A stretch of DNA of 64,000 nt from Punica granatum (lineage: Eukaryota > Streptophyta > Magnoliopsida > Myrtales > Lythraceae), in contig NC_045131.1 in the NCBI RefSeq assembly GCF_007655135.1, positions 1,240,001 through 1,304,000 of the forward strand, read 5' to 3'. Below are positions 12,672 through 24,800 of the stretch, one piece after another. The first letter of the stretch is position 1, and each line of letters starts with the position of its first letter. A program made the translations under genes and the position numbers. The notes below the pieces were generated by a model, which was given only the letters and a program-made list of their open reading frames with translations, was not told where the DNA came from and did not search any database.

Positions 12672-12717
12672 AAAATTCTCTCTCTCGCCTCTCAATCGGA
12701 GCTTTCACTGGTCTCAC
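11015..12717. other. Intergenic region between eS19 and the TPX2-like gene
   Basis: It contains the eS19 3' flank, a minisatellite (about 11814-12255) and the pyrimidine-rich 5' leader of the next gene, with (CT)n and (CTT)n runs at about 12535-12580 and 12643-12671. A short TCCTATCCTA repeat lies near 11351-11376. No further exon is seen. Confidence 0.6.
11814..12255 (+). repeat. Minisatellite, five degenerate units of about 83-101 bp
   Basis: Units start with AATGCTGGAA at about 11814, 11891, 11992, 12075 and 12165. Each contains TCACTTG(C/A)TTT, GAGAAAC(T/A)(G/A)TA and AGTC(C/G) blocks in the same order. Length alternates (about 77, 101, 83, 90 and 90 bp), and units 2 and 4 are more alike than neighbours. 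No open reading frame runs through the array. It lies between two housekeeping genes. Confidence 0.85.
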
Positions 12718-15401
12718 ATGGATTCAATCGGAAGGGGCGTCTCTCCGGCGACACCCCTGAAAGACTCGCAAGCCCCTCGGTGCAAGAACCACTCAGAGAA
12801 CTCGAAATACTCCGAGAACTCAAACCCTAATTTGTCCAATTCGAGTTCCAAACCGAAACAGACCAACTCCCCAGTGATCAAGTCCGTCAAATCCCAGAAG
12901 TCGGCCTCGAAGCACTCGAAGCCGGCTGCACTTGTCTCTCCGAGAAACCGGATTCGGGAGAGAAAGTTCGTCGTCGCTAAGAAGAACGGGAAGAAAGGAG
13001 ACCAGAATGGGGACTCGAAGGTCGCTTGCAAATGCAACGAGAAGGGCTCCGGGGGGAACTCAAAGAAGTGCCTTTGCGTGGCTTACGAGAACCTGAGGGC
13101 TTCTCAGGAAGAGTTTTTCAAGAACCGGAGCGGCGGTGGTGAAGAGACCTGCGAATCAAAGGAAGAGAATGAGGAGATCGAGAAGGGTCTGACGATCCAT
13201 GATCTTGAAGCCGCAGATGGTTTCCATGGGGAAGTTGGGGGAAATGAGTTGAATGACTTGAATGATCCCGAATTCTGTGAAGTAGGCGAGATCGATCAGA
13301 TGGGCACTTCCACAGTCAAGAGAAGAAGGGACAGGTTAATGGAGGATGCCAGGAACAGTGTGCCGGAAACAGGGGCAGGAAGGGTGATGCATTTGGTCAA
13401 GGCCTTCGAGAAGCTCCTAACGATCCCAAAGGAGACAGTGCAGACGAACGATGGCAACGAGACAGAAGGGGAGAGTGTGAATGTTAAGAAGGAGCCAGTT
13501 AAGTGGGCATTACCGGGATTACAGCCTCCTAAGGCTCCTGAAACCGAGCTGTCTGCGTCTTCCTTTTCTCCTTTGGAACTGATGTTGACTGCTGAAAATC
13601 TCGGCCTCGACTTGAGAGCTTCCCTTTCATCATCTTGGGATAGCACTCAGGGCAGGTATGTTGCATTTTATATTCGCATTAACATCGTTCTGCTGTGAAG
13701 GTGTTGCTGATTTTGATAAATGTGTGTTTTACGATTCAGTATCTCAAGCAGGACGTCTAATGGAGGTCGGAGGAGCCGAAGAAATGTAAGAAGCTTCCTC
13801 CTTGGCTTAACGTGTGTCAATCTCATGATATGATCTACTTAAAAAATGCGCTTGGTTTTCTATTTCAGAGCACCGAATCGTGTGCAACAACACACGGTGG
13901 GAGCAGATGGAAGAAGAAGCAGCTCAAAGCGACTTGCCAGAAGCCCTTTAAGCTGAAAACTGAGGTAAAATGTCGTCGGAGCTTTGTGACCAGTCATGGA
14001 AGAAAAATGCATGTGGTTCTTATTCTTATTCTGTCTTATGTGTAGCAAAGGGGAAGGCTGAAGGAGGAGGAGTTCACGAAGAAGATGCAAGACATGATGG
14101 AGGAACAAGAGAGGCTGAGAATCCCAATTGCGCAAGGCCTTCCATGGACCACAGATGAACCCGAGGTGAGACCCAATTTACTTCAGCCTCTGTAATGAAC
14201 AGAGATTGTGCGTAGTCGGAGAACCAAAAATGAATGCTGTGTTCCGTAGTAGGACTCGTGTTTTTGTGCAAATATTATGAGCAGCAATATTGCTTAGTTC
14301 ATGACTTGGGTTCTTGTGGTTGGGCATATCTCAGCCCCTGTTATGAACAAGAGATTGTGCATAGTCGGAGAACCGAAAATGAATGCTATGTTCAGTAGTA
14401 GGACTCGTGTTTATGTGCAAATATCTTGAGCAGCAATAGTGCTTAGTTCATGACTTGGGTTCTTGTGGTTGTGCATATCTCAGTGCCTGATCAAACCTCC
14501 TGTCAAAGAGAACACGAGGCCTCTTGACTTAAAGCTACACAGTGATTTGAGGGCAATGGAGCGCGCCGAGTTTGATCAGCAGGTGATTTTGTAGGATATA
14601 TGGCATTTCGATTTAGCTTTGAATGATGGGAAGATAATTTAAGTTGTTCTAGAAAAGAGATGGCTCTATTGAAATTGTTTGAGAGAAAACTTGGGAGATG
14701 GAAGTATGATGTATTTGTTCATCCTTGCATTTGTGTTCCAACAGATGGCAGAGAAGATGAGTCTTATAGAGCAATACAAGATGGAAAGGGAAAGGCAACA
14801 AAAGGTACATTAGATGAGAAAAAAAATCTTGATTTGAATTGGTTATTTTGATGCTGAACTTTTGGCTTTAGCAATTATAATGAGAGATTTCTTTGCTTAT
14901 ACATCGTATGGAAACAAAATCTTTGATTTGCCTTGGTTATTTTGATGCGGAGTTTTTGGCTTTTGCAATGATAATGAGAGCTTTCTTTGCTTGTTCAGCT
15001 GGAGGAAGAGGAGGAGATAAGGAGGTTGAGAAAGGAATTGGTGCCAAAGGCACAGCCCATGCCGTATTTCGACAGGCCTTTCGTCCCCAGAAGGTGAGGA
15101 TTTCTTGGACAATTTGGTTCAATATTTATTAGTTCTCGATATTCTCTGCTAAATGCTAAACAAAAGCAATCTCAAAACAGTTATATCTCTCCGAAAACAC
15201 ATTTTTCCTTACCTTTTAGATAGTTTTATTTATCCTGATGAACTAATCGCAAGATTCTCGTTTCTTTTGGGGTTGGTATGATTCAGGTCATCGAGGAATC
15301 CAACCATGCCCAGAGAGCCCAAGTTTCATATTCCTCAGCACAAGAAGATCAAGTGTGCCTTGTCGTGGAATGATATTAGCCCATATACATATCATCAATG
15401 A
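12718..15401 (+). CDS. TPX2 C-terminal-domain microtubule-associated protein
   Basis: Eight exons join in frame: 12718-13655, 13740-13785, 13869-13964, 14046-14165, 14484-14582, 14745-14804, 14999-15093 and 15287-15401, giving 522 residues. Residues 1-130 are basic and Ser/Pro-rich. Residues 235-270 hold the conserved RRDRLMEDARNSVPE...GRVMHLVKAFEKLL block. From about 355 comes the TPX2 domain, opening FKLKTEQRGRLKEEEFTKK, continuing as a charged coiled coil (EEEEIRRLRKELVPKAQPMPYF) and ending in a basic tail with FHIPQHKKIK. Family members bind microtubules and act in spindle formation or cortical array organisation. The chosen ATG is the first in frame after a (CT)n leader. Introns 4 and 6 each contain a tandem duplication next to the following exon. 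Family assignment is firm; exact orthology is not. Confidence 0.88.
14184..14483 (+). repeat. About 149-bp tandem duplication at the 3' end of intron 4 (TPX2-like gene)
   Basis: Two copies (about 14184-14331 and 14332-14480) agree except at roughly ten positions. Both run from a CAGCC(T/C)CTG-like start through GAGATTGTGC, AGTCGGAGAACC and GACTTGGGTTCTTGTGGTTG to GCATATCTCAG. The true acceptor ends the second copy at 14483. The first copy has an equivalent decoy AG at 14334. Confidence 0.92.
14821..14998 (+). repeat. About 85-bp tandem duplication in intron 6 (TPX2-like gene)
   Basis: Copy 1 (about 14821-14905) and copy 2 (about 14914-14998) share AAAATCTT, GATTTG, TTGGTTATTTTGATGC, TTTTGGCTTT, GCAAT and ATAATGAGAG blocks in order. 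Copy 2 ends in the real acceptor TTGTTCAG. In copy 1 the matching bases read TTATAC, so no decoy acceptor is left. It is older or more diverged than the intron 4 duplication. Confidence 0.85.
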
Positions 15402-15849
15402 ACCTAAACTAAAGATATATCAGATGTATGACCTGGGAGAAGGCATCAGCATAATCCCCATTCCTTTGTTATTAGAAGTTCAATAATGTTCAGCATTCTT
15501 TCGCCCTCCAAACGTGTATATGAAGCAACCCGTACAGTTGCAGTTTTGATGATATGGACTCTTTGTTTTTCGTAATCAATCAGCAGCTTTGTACTCTCAG
15601 TTAGTACCGAGCTTCGACATTCTTTTCCATTGAATGCCTGCGATTGGGAGTGCTGCGTTTGCTTGCTGTATTCTAGGATTCAAAGCAAAGCTTTTTTTGT
15701 CAAGAAGAGTGAAAGCTCTATGCCATGAACTTCGAGTGACTGAATGACAGCAGAAGAAACCCGACGCAGCTAAACGAGATTAGCCTGATATAAAGCCACA
15801 AGAATAGCCAAAGCTGACTATCACCGGGGCCGGGTTGCACTTATTAACA
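15402..15849. other. 3' flank of the TPX2-like gene
   Basis: AT-rich 3' untranslated and intergenic sequence between the TPX2-like stop codon and the LINE remnant. No exon or other structure is recognised. Confidence 0.5.
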
Positions 15850-16840
15850 CCAATAAAAAAAAAAATTGGGTAAGTGGTAAAACTTCATAAAAAAATCAAT
15901 AAATATTTACAATATTAAAAACTACTCACTCAAGTAGTCCATCAAACAAACAAATAACAACCCATCCCAAAGGGATACAATATAACTCACTCTCTCCTAC
16001 CCACATTCAAAGCTAAAGAGTTAGCATAGACAAACGTACAAACTTCAAAGAAATGTTAGGAAGAACCAAAACTCGCTTTCACCTCAACAAAAATTTGTTG
16101 TACAAAAGCTGATAATAGACATGGCCTTTTTCTTGCAGATTATTGCATTTCATTCACTCCATATCCAATGTATATTATGTGTCCATAAAAGCTTCAAACA
16201 TATTGTGTCAAGTTTCGTGCCTTTGATGGATGGCATCCATTGCAACTCTGAATGCCAATCGTGGGGAGGTCTCTGTACTCCAATTCGAGCTAGTAGACTT
16301 CTCCATATTGCTCGTATAACGTGACAGGTAAAGAACAAGTGATCACGAGACTTCAGATGGCCGCTAAAAAATTCACACTCTGTAGTTATAACATCAACTT
16401 CCCACTTCACCAATCTGTCCTTAGTGCTTAATCTATCGGGCATACATAACCAGCTAATGAAAGATGATCTAGGCGTATGCCCATCAAACCAATAACTTAC
16501 CTACCAAAGTATTGAACCACAAAGTCATGCCCAACTCTGTAAATTCAGCTGGGGGTTTCACACATCGAGACTCATCTTCTTCATAATGTTCTAAGCTCTG
16601 ATTGATTTTGGGGAAAACTATTTTCCAAGTCAATGGTGCACGAACCTCACTCCTTGCCTTCCCATCTTTCTTTACTGCTCTCACGGAGTCGAATCCAGTG
16701 ACTTTGGCTGAATTTCCTGGCAATTTTCCAGCTGTCGCGGCCGCTGCATAGGCCATTGCATCGCCGGAGACCTCCAAGAAAGAAGAACGGAAGGGAATCG
16801 CGCGAAAGATTGACACACCAATAAAAATGATCGACAAGTA
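15850..16840 (-). mobile_element. LINE remnant with reverse transcriptase core deleted
   Basis: On the minus strand, about 16840-16500 encodes a gag-like ORF1 stretch typical of plant L1-type LINEs (LTWKIVFPKINQSLEHYEED...KPPAEFTELGMTLWFNTLVG). Within a few bases the reading switches to the zinc-binding C-terminal domain of LINE ORF2 (HTPRSSFISWLCMPDRLSTK, then KSRDHLFFTC and IW, about 16497-16150). The endonuclease and the whole reverse transcriptase domain between them are missing, so this is an internal-deletion derivative and inactive. One Cys of the usual C-x2-C pair is replaced (CEFF). A 3' untranslated region with AGTTTTACCACTTACCC lies near 15870-15890 on the minus strand. Confidence 0.82.
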
Positions 16841-17180
16841 TATTATAATTAAACCATAGAAGTTCCGATTATACTACATGATACCAATAGAATCGACCAC
16901 ATCCCGTGGGCTACGATTCCATCCTCGAGAAAGAAAGTAACGATGCGAATGGCAGCTTCTTAATGCAAAGTCGTGTGATTGTTCTGTGTAACGAAATTTT
17001 TTCCACTTGACTTTTAATTTTTTTCTAGATAAAAAGCACGAATTGTTTTCGGTTTATTGATTGAGACTACATCGGCTTGGTGCTAACCACAATCAGTAGC
17101 TTTTGCCTCTGAATAGGTTTTAAAAAAAGAAAAGAAAAGAAAAACATTGGGGGCATTAATTGGGTTATTATGTTATGAGA

Positions 17181-17214
<34 letters not shown>

Positions 17215-17364
17215 AAGTGAGTCGTATCGTAATCCTTCAAGTCCACAGTCAGTCCAAATGAAGACGAAAGCAGCATCATCAATAGACAGAGACATCTTCC
17301 TCCTCATTTCGAAAAAGTATCGCCTAAAGTAAACCTCGTCCTCCTCCTCCTCGAGATCCCCCAC
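16841..17364. other. 5' flank of the BAG8-like gene
   Basis: It contains a (TA)n tract at about 17186-17211 and a pyrimidine-rich stretch (17330-17355) that probably belongs to the leader of the BAG8-like transcript. No separate gene is seen. Confidence 0.5.
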
Positions 17365-18739
17365 ATGGCCAGTTACCACCACCACCACCATGGCCACCAC
17401 ACCGCGCCGCCGCCGCCGCCGCCTCCCACCTCCCCCTGCTGCTGCTGGGCTGACCGAAACTCCACCAGCTGCTGCATCCCGCCGCACCAACCCCCACCCC
17501 CACCACCAGTGGACCCACTTCTTGAGAACCTCATAGCCCGCCTCCTTCAATCTTCTCCACCACCACCGACCCACAGCCCCCGCCACCGTCTCCGGCAGTT
17601 GAACACCCACCACCACCATCACTCCTCAGTCCTCTCCTCCCTTCTTGACCGCATCGAGTCCCTCGAGTCCTCCTTCCACTCCCTCTCGATCTCCTCCTCC
17701 TCCTCCCTCCGGGACGCTGCTGCTCGGGTGATTCAGACCCATTTCAGGGCCTTCCTTGTTCGCAGATCAAGAACCTTAAGGAACCTGAAGGACCTCGCCG
17801 CCATCAAATCAAGTTTCCTTAACCTCAAATCCTCCGTCTCCGACATCAACAGTACCCGTGTCAACCTTGTCGCCGTCTCCGATGAGGCCATGGACTTGCT
17901 GCTTCAGCTCGATTCCATTCAGGTAAAAATCTATCCTTTGTGCATTCTATCACGCTGCATTTCTCAGCTGTTTTGAGTTTGATAGACGTTGAGATGTTGG
18001 GTGGAATGTTAGATGTTCTGTTCTGATAGATTTGGGTCTGGTGGACGACTTGCAGAATCATGATCCTATGATTAGAGATGGTAAAAGGTCAATAAGCCGA
18101 GATTTGGATGCTTTCTTGGAGTGCATTGATCGACTTGCGGTAAAAAGACGTCAACTTTTGGTCGTCAATTCACGAAAGAGCGTGAAGGTTGTTGCGAACC
18201 GGAGCAACAAATCTAAGATTTTGAGAGAGGAGAAAGAACTAGTTAACAAGCTCAAGGACAGGGTCGAAAAGATCCGGCAGTTATCTCAGGTCTTAGGGAC
18301 TCAGGAAGAAGATGTGGAGCTCGAAGGCTTTCAAAACTTCAGTGATGATGGCGAAGAAAATGATAGAACCTTCGCTCGCAGAATTGGCCCAGCTCCAACC
18401 GCGAAGAAGATCGTGACTTTTGCAGAGAATGGGAATGTTTATCGGGTTATCAGCACCGACTCTGATGAGAGTTCGAGTGGGGATGATGGCACTGGCTCTA
18501 GTGATGATCACGGCGAGATCTCCGCTGATGATGGAAAGTTGAAGGGCTCTTATGTGATCGTTGAGGAAGCTGACATGGATAACTTAGCATCTTCCCCGGT
18601 GAGCAGTGATGGAGGAGAGCCGAGGAGCCAGGGGAGGGATGAGTCCAAGTTCTCCTTTTCTGCCCCGAAGCCAGAGAGGATGGACTCAAGGGAAGATTTC
18701 CCGAAGAAGAGAAATGGGGCCCTGAAGATCGGAACTTAA
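17365..18739 (+). CDS. BAG8: BAG family chaperone regulator, BAG8-like
   Basis: Two exons, 17365-17922 and 18056-18739, join in phase 0 to give 413 residues. The N-terminus is low-complexity: His-rich (MASYHHHHHGHH), then poly-Pro and Cys clusters to about residue 50. An IQ-type calmodulin-binding motif (RVIQTHFRAFLVRRS) lies at 121-135. It is followed by the BAG domain (about 145-220), with DEAMDLLLQLDSIQ and FLECIDRLAVKRRQLL helices that would contact the Hsp70 ATPase domain. The C-terminal half is acidic and Ser-rich. In plants the IQ-plus-BAG layout marks BAG5-BAG8, which combine calmodulin and Hsp70 binding in stress and cell-death control; the His/Pro-rich start resembles BAG8. Whether it enters the chloroplast cannot be told from this N-terminus. 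Family is firm; the number is likely. Confidence 0.82.
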
Positions 18740-19849
18740 ATGACCGGGATAAGAACGTAAAAGGATCGTGTTTCCATTCCTTGGGTCACTTGTGAGTGTA
18801 GCAGTAGAGCACTTGGGATCAGTTGCAATTTGCGAATGTCACTTTAGATTCATCTAGTCGGGACCTTGAGGGGCTCGAGCGATTGTGATAGCTTAATTGT
18901 GATTACGTGCTGATTACTGTTGTAGCTTTCGATTTGGTTTCACTCATTGAATGTGTGGCAACATTAGTCTTTTTGGATGCGTTCCGGTGACAATCTCGAG
19001 AGAAATTCACGTTGAAGCTCTTAGCTGGTTTCTATTCTTTCTTCCTTCAAGAGCATTATTTCTTGGGCAACTGTATCTCTTGATACTGAGGAAAAGCTTG
19101 CGACTTGTTCATGCTTTGCTGGGGAGATATTATTATGCAACGTTCGGTTTGATGCCGTGCCCGGAAGAATGTGATTGAGTGCCCCATAGATACTCGAGTT
19201 GGCGTATAGAAATTTGCCTATCGATTTGAACCTGAAATATCTTTCTCGTTAATAATCTAATAAAGATTTTGTAGCCTTAGAATTGCCTTGACTTTCTATT
19301 CAGCTATACTCTGAATAAGTTGCTCCCATTGCACCGTCACGATGGAAACGAGCAAACTGCAAGCTGGTCTGCCTCTCGAGCAGGAGAAAATACGATATGG
19401 AGATTAAATCACGAGTTAGCACTTTAGAAGCAAATGATATGTTTCTGTATGATGCACATTGAACTGGTCGTCTCAAGCTTGTCAATGATGGAGTGAAAAT
19501 TGAAGTATGGGATGACACGGCTTGTATACAGCCTAGTTTTTTTTTTTTTTTTTTTTGGTGGGCACAAAATACGACCTAGTTTATAAATTCATAAACACAC
19601 GGAGAATTAATTGGCACTGAAATTTTAATTTAAGCACTTAATTGATACCGTCTCAAAGTATCAGGCTGAAATAAAAACCGGAAAAAAAAAGAAGAAAAAT
19701 AATAAAATTTCCATAAAATTATTTTTATTCTTCGTCCTCTTTCCCTCCTCTTCTTTACCGATAGATATTATTCTTGACGGAGTAGGAGCCATTCATGTTC
19801 CCTCTTTGATCATCAAACACGGAGGCGAGCGCTAATCGTGATTTCATGA
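18740..19849. other. Intergenic region between BAG8-like and PPR genes
   Basis: The 3' flank of the BAG8-like gene runs to about 19250. After this come AT-rich DNA with a run of about 20 T near 19540 and the short leader of the PPR gene. No additional exon is recognised. Confidence 0.5.
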
Positions 19850-21856
19850 ATGGTTCAGTCTCCGGCGGCGGTCGCCAAAGCCAAACGCCTCCTCTCTCCT
19901 TTCGAGTCCCTTCTTCGTCAATGCAAGGAAAGCCGGTCCCTTAGGAAGACCGAGCGAGTCCATGCCCGCGTCATCACATCAGGCATACTGTCCGCCCCAG
20001 ACGCCGCCCGCCTCCGCTCACATCTCACCGCAGCTTATGCCCTCTGCGGCCACGCGCCCATCGCTCGCAAACTGTTCGGTGAGTTGCCAGACAGAAGCTC
20101 GTTCCTCCTCAATGCGGTTATCCGGTCATATCTGCTGCAGGGTCTTTACCTCGACGCGCTCAACTTGTTTGCTGGCATGCTCCCGTCCGATCAGTGTCGC
20201 CCAGATAAATTTACATACACGCTCGCGTTTAAAGCTTGCGGTGAGTTGTCTTTTCTTGACACGGGTTTCGTTTTCCATGGGAAGTTATTCGCAGTCGGGC
20301 TTGATTCGGACGCATATATCCAGAACTCTCTGCTGGCTATGTATATGAACTGCAGGGAACCAGATGCAGCGGAAAAGGTGTTCAATCAAATGCTGGAACG
20401 AACAGTTGTCTCGTGGAATACCATGATTACTGGGTATTTCAAGAATGCCTGTGCCGATCAGTCTGTGAGGGCTTTTAAGCTCATGGTGGATGCAGGTTTT
20501 GAACCTGATAGTGCCACTGCAGTTTCGGTGTTGCCAGCTTGCGGGTATTTGAAGGAGCTGGATCTGGGAAGATTTGTTCATAAATTAGTGGAAGAAAAGG
20601 GTCTTGGGAGGAACATTTCAGTGAGTAATGCATTAGTTGATATGTATGCAAAGTGTGGCAAGATGAACGAGGCATGGTCTATCATTGAGAGGATGGGCGA
20701 AAGAGATGTCGTCACGTGGACTACTGTGATTAATGGGTGCATTTTGAACGATGATGTGGGCAGAGCTTTAGAAATGTGTCACCTGATGCGTTTTGATGGA
20801 GTGAAACCAAACTCCGTAACAGTTGCTTCCCTACTTTCTGCCTGTGCGCGGTTGTCTGTTCTCAGGCATGGAAGGTGTTTACATGGTTGGTCAGTGAGGC
20901 AAAATCTTGAATCTAATGTCATGATAGAGACAGCACTTATTGACATGTATGCAAAATGTAAGCGTGTGGATCTCAGTTTTCGAGTTCTTGAGAAAACTTC
21001 AAAGAACAGAACGGTACCATGGAACGCCATCATCTCTGGTCTTGTCCATAATGGTCTTGCAGAAGAAGCTATCAAGACATTTAAAGAAATGCTAGAGCAA
21101 GAAGTTGAACGGAACCATGGTACCTTGAATGGTCTCCTTCCTGCATATGCAATCCTAGCAGATTTCCAGCAAGCGATGAACATGCACTCTTACCTTACAA
21201 GAACTGGCTTGGTATTGCAAGTTGAAATCACGACGGGCCTGATTGATGTTTACTCAAAGAGTGGTGGTCTTGAGTCTGCTCACAAGCTATTTAATGGAAT
21301 CCCCAACAGGGAGAAAGATATAATAGTATGGAGTGCTATAATTGCTGGATATGGAATGCATGGACAAGGAGAGACAGCCGTTTCGCTATTTAATGCGATG
21401 GCCGAATCAGGAGTGGAACCAAATGAAGTTACTTTCACTTCTGTACTGCATGCCTGCAGTCATTCAGGTTTAGTGGATGAGGGTTTAAGCCTGTTCCGAG
21501 CCATGCTTCAGCATCATGGAAGAAGACTAAAGCAAGACCATTACACATGCATTGTTGATCTTCTTGGTCGAGCTGGTCGTCTCAAAGAAGCTTATGATTT
21601 GGTTATGGAGATGCCCTATGAGCCTAGTCATGCTGTTTGGGGTGCATTACTCGGTGCATGTGTGATACATGAGAATGTTGATTTGGGAGGGGTGGCTGCA
21701 AAGAAGCTGTTTGAACTTGAGCCTGAGAACACAGGAAACTATGTATTGCTGGCGAAGATTTATTCTGCAACGGGAAGGTGGAAAGATGCTGAGAACACGA
21801 GGAATATAATGAAGCAAATAGGTTTAAGAAAAACACCAGCACACAGTCTGATATAA
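19850..21856 (+). CDS. Pentatricopeptide repeat protein, PLS class with E domain (At5g39350-like)
   Basis: This intronless 668-residue PPR protein fits the usual gene structure of the family. Residues 1-45 are basic with few acids, compatible with an organelle targeting signal. Repeats run from about 50 to 580 in P-L-S order, marked by phrases such as VVSWNTMITGYFKNA, NALVDMYAKCGKMNEAW, VVTWTTVINGC, TALIDMYAKCKRVDL and EVTFTSVLHACSHSGLVDEG. The E motif follows (HYTCIVDLLGRAGRLKEAYD to NTGNYVLLAKIY), and the protein ends at GLRKTPAHSLI. It lacks the E+/DYW extension, so any C-to-U RNA editing would need a DYW partner. It resembles Arabidopsis At5g39350 throughout. A second ATG four bases upstream (19846) opens a different frame and might reduce translation. 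The RNA target is unknown. Confidence 0.93.
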   Translation: MVQSPAAVAKAKRLLSPFESLLRQCKESRSLRKTERVHARVITSGILSAPDAARLRSHLTAAYALCGHAPIARKLFGELPDRSSFLLNAVIRSYLLQGLYLDALNLFAGMLPSDQCRPDKFTYTLAFKACGELSFLDTGFVFHGKLFAVGLDSDAYIQNSLLAMYMNCREPDAAEKVFNQMLERTVVSWNTMITGYFKNACADQSVRAFKLMVDAGFEPDSATAVSVLPACGYLKELDLGRFVHKLVEEKGLGRNISVSNALVDMYAKCGKMNEAWSIIERMGERDVVTWTTVINGCILNDDVGRALEMCHLMRFDGVKPNSVTVASLLSACARLSVLRHGRCLHGWSVRQNLESNVMIETALIDMYAKCKRVDLSFRVLEKTSKNRTVPWNAIISGLVHNGLAEEAIKTFKEMLEQEVERNHGTLNGLLPAYAILADFQQAMNMHSYLTRTGLVLQVEITTGLIDVYSKSGGLESAHKLFNGIPNREKDIIVWSAIIAGYGMHGQGETAVSLFNAMAESGVEPNEVTFTSVLHACSHSGLVDEGLSLFRAMLQHHGRRLKQDHYTCIVDLLGRAGRLKEAYDLVMEMPYEPSHAVWGALLGACVIHENVDLGGVAAKKLFELEPENTGNYVLLAKIYSATGRWKDAENTRNIMKQIGLRKTPAHSLI

Positions 21857-24800
21857 AACTAAATTTAGATAAGATATTGTAGTTTATTGGAGACAGTGAG
21901 ATGGAATCTTCGAACAGCAGATCAAAGAAAGTTGGAAACTAGAAAAAATTCAAAACTTTCCCCTACCCTTATAGCAAAAGTCTCTTAGATACTCTTGCAT
22001 GGTATAAGACTGATGTAGTAGAAAGTCGGATGTCCGTGGGCTAAATGCGGACGAGATGAACTTATTTGATGTTTTCATATGATGGAAGACTGATGTAGCA
22101 TAATGTTAACGTTATTTGCTGAAATACAGAAATTCATTTTCTCCCGACGTTGCTATGTACTGATATTTCATCTGATTGTGGAGGCTCCAGTGCTTGGTAC
22201 CGTGCGTTCCCATTATTAGGCTCATTGAGGGGCACTGATGAGTGATGTTACATTCAGAGGATGGTAAGTAACTAGCTTCTCTTTTCATCTAACAGTAAAC
22301 TTTTTCCAAGTGTAGTCTGGTTGCTTTTATACTTCTCGTTTATTATAGAGCATCTTTCCAAAAGAACTAGTAGCATACATGAAAAATTTTGTTAATTGTA
22401 CAAGTGACTTTCAATTCACGAATTGCTTCTCTGTGTATCTGACAGGACCAGCATTCGTTCAGTGTCAGTTAATTGATCTAAATTGGATTTTTTTTTCTTC
22501 TGTTCATCTTTCGTGCTCATGTAACCCAAGCATAGCTCCCTCATTATAAATAGATAGATGAGACCCGCCACTTGCATGGGAGGCGATGGCACAGTTGATC
22601 TGGACCATTGATGATCCCATTCTTCTCTTGCAGAATCAGAGCTCCAATCTGACAATGGTGGGTCATAGGCAATACAGGCTCCAAGATTAGCTGCTTATAT
22701 ATCTTTCACCCATTGATACAAGCTGTATGATCTCCTACAAATGGCCAACCTACTAGAGTGATTTCCAAGGTACTGCCTTTATGTTGGGTTGTAGTTGTTC
22801 TCTCATTACAGCTACAGTCTTTCTTCCTTTCCTCTCAGTAATATAGTTAAGAATACAAAACCTAGGATTCGTGTCAGGATTCTCAGTAAAAGATATATTA
22901 TGTAGGACAGAAACATAGGCAGCAAATAAGTGACAAGTGCCTATTACAGCTTGGAATGCTTGATGTTGCACTGCAGAAAGAAATTGGTTTGATCGCTCTA
23001 GCATCTTGTGGTTTCGGATAAATACAGTCCTAACATGTTCTCTTTCTGGGGCATGGACAAGTTGTTATGATTGCTGGGTTGCTCTGGAGAATCGGTTTTA
23101 TACGAGCTGTTCCTTAACCGTTTCACTTTTATTCCAGTTTGCACTTTTGACCTTATCTCTAGAAATCTCATCATCTCCTTTTTTTGGTCTTTCACCAGGC
23201 GATGCTTCCTTGTCATTCAGGTAATGGATTCTCCATTTCATTAGAAAAGAAAAGGAGGAAGTTATGCTTCTACTGAAATGCTTTTTCTGTTGTCAATATA
23301 TGCTATATGGAACACACACACACACACACACATATATGTATATTATATACTCCTGAAAAGAGATTCCTTGTCATGAAGAAAAGATCATTATCTCCTATAG
23401 AATATTGTCGGCATGCAGCACGCGAGCCTTTTTTCAGATGTGCTGCGGAATCTGATGGATAAGCTCGAGGTCATTGGAAGTTCTCGTATTCACTTGCATC
23501 AGTTGGCAGTTCTATTTACTCTAAGAGCCCCTAATCTATCGAAGTCTTGCGAGTAGGCCGACCAGACCTCCCAAAAGACTGAGAAATTGTAACTGGGAAG
23601 ATCCGTTAAGTCGACGATGACAAGATACTCACTTGGAATAATTGCGGTGGTTTGAGCATCTAACAACCCAATTTGGTTAACTCTGGTCTCTTTCAAAGTA
23701 GGAGGAGGAGTTATTCGTGCGCTTGGGAGAATTCATGTAATCTGTCGTCTGTCGGATCCGACAGATATTTTGCCCTTCGGTTTTGCCAAATTGTGAAATG
23801 CTTTAATCGCATGATTATTGACAAGCTGTATTTATGGAAGCTGACATTGAAGGGGGGAAAGGAAAGGGAATCTCTCTCAACCACCAATATCCTGTCAAAT
23901 TAATGGAAAAATAATATTCTCATGAGCTTTGAAAAACCATAATTTAAAAAGATTTAGAATTGATTCTAATTAGTTCAAGTGCGATCAACCCGTCACAACA
24001 AGAAACCGATTTCACATGTATAATAATCCATGAGTATCTTTGCGATAAACGTGGCAGAGGATGTGACGAATATCATGCATCAATAGTAGGCATCCCGTAA
24101 GAACAATTCCTCAGTTACAAAGTTTCCCAAAAATAATAATTTAAGGATCTGCTAATAGTGAATTATTAATTAATTTAATTTATAAAGTAGTGGAAGTTAA
24201 AAGATGTGAACTATAAGCCGGCGAGATCTTCCACCTTCCATACAAGGAGGCAGGAATTGGATCAGTTGACTATTCTTTCACTTTGGATCAGAAAGAACTG
24301 TCTTTGAAAACTCCAAGACAGCCTCGTTCTTGCAGATTTCCAATAGATATATTATTGGGTCATCCATCCCCTCCAAAAATTGCCAATTTCTTGACTTTTG
24401 TTATGGCCATTGATTGCTAATCCGGAAGGACAGACGCGCACGCGCTTTTCCTATTCCGATGTTGAGCCCTTTGTTTTCTAATTCTGATGATTTCTCTGTC
24501 AGTTAACTGGGACAGAGGAGGCGAGCCAGTGAGCGGTTGGATCAGTCTCAGAGGCAAGTGATGAACTTTTCGATTGTCTTCTACTTCTCTCCACTGTTCC
24601 ATTATTGGGTTCTGATTGAATTTGCGGCTCGTGATGGATTTCATGTCGATCTGTGATTGTAGTATCGCTGAGTTTCGAGATTCTTGATGCGGGTCTTTCT
24701 CCTTTAGCCCATCTGATCTGTCTGCTTCGGGGTATTGTTGCAGATTCTTAGTGGTGGGTTGCATTGGTTCTTTAAGGAAATACTGCTACTTGATCACAGT

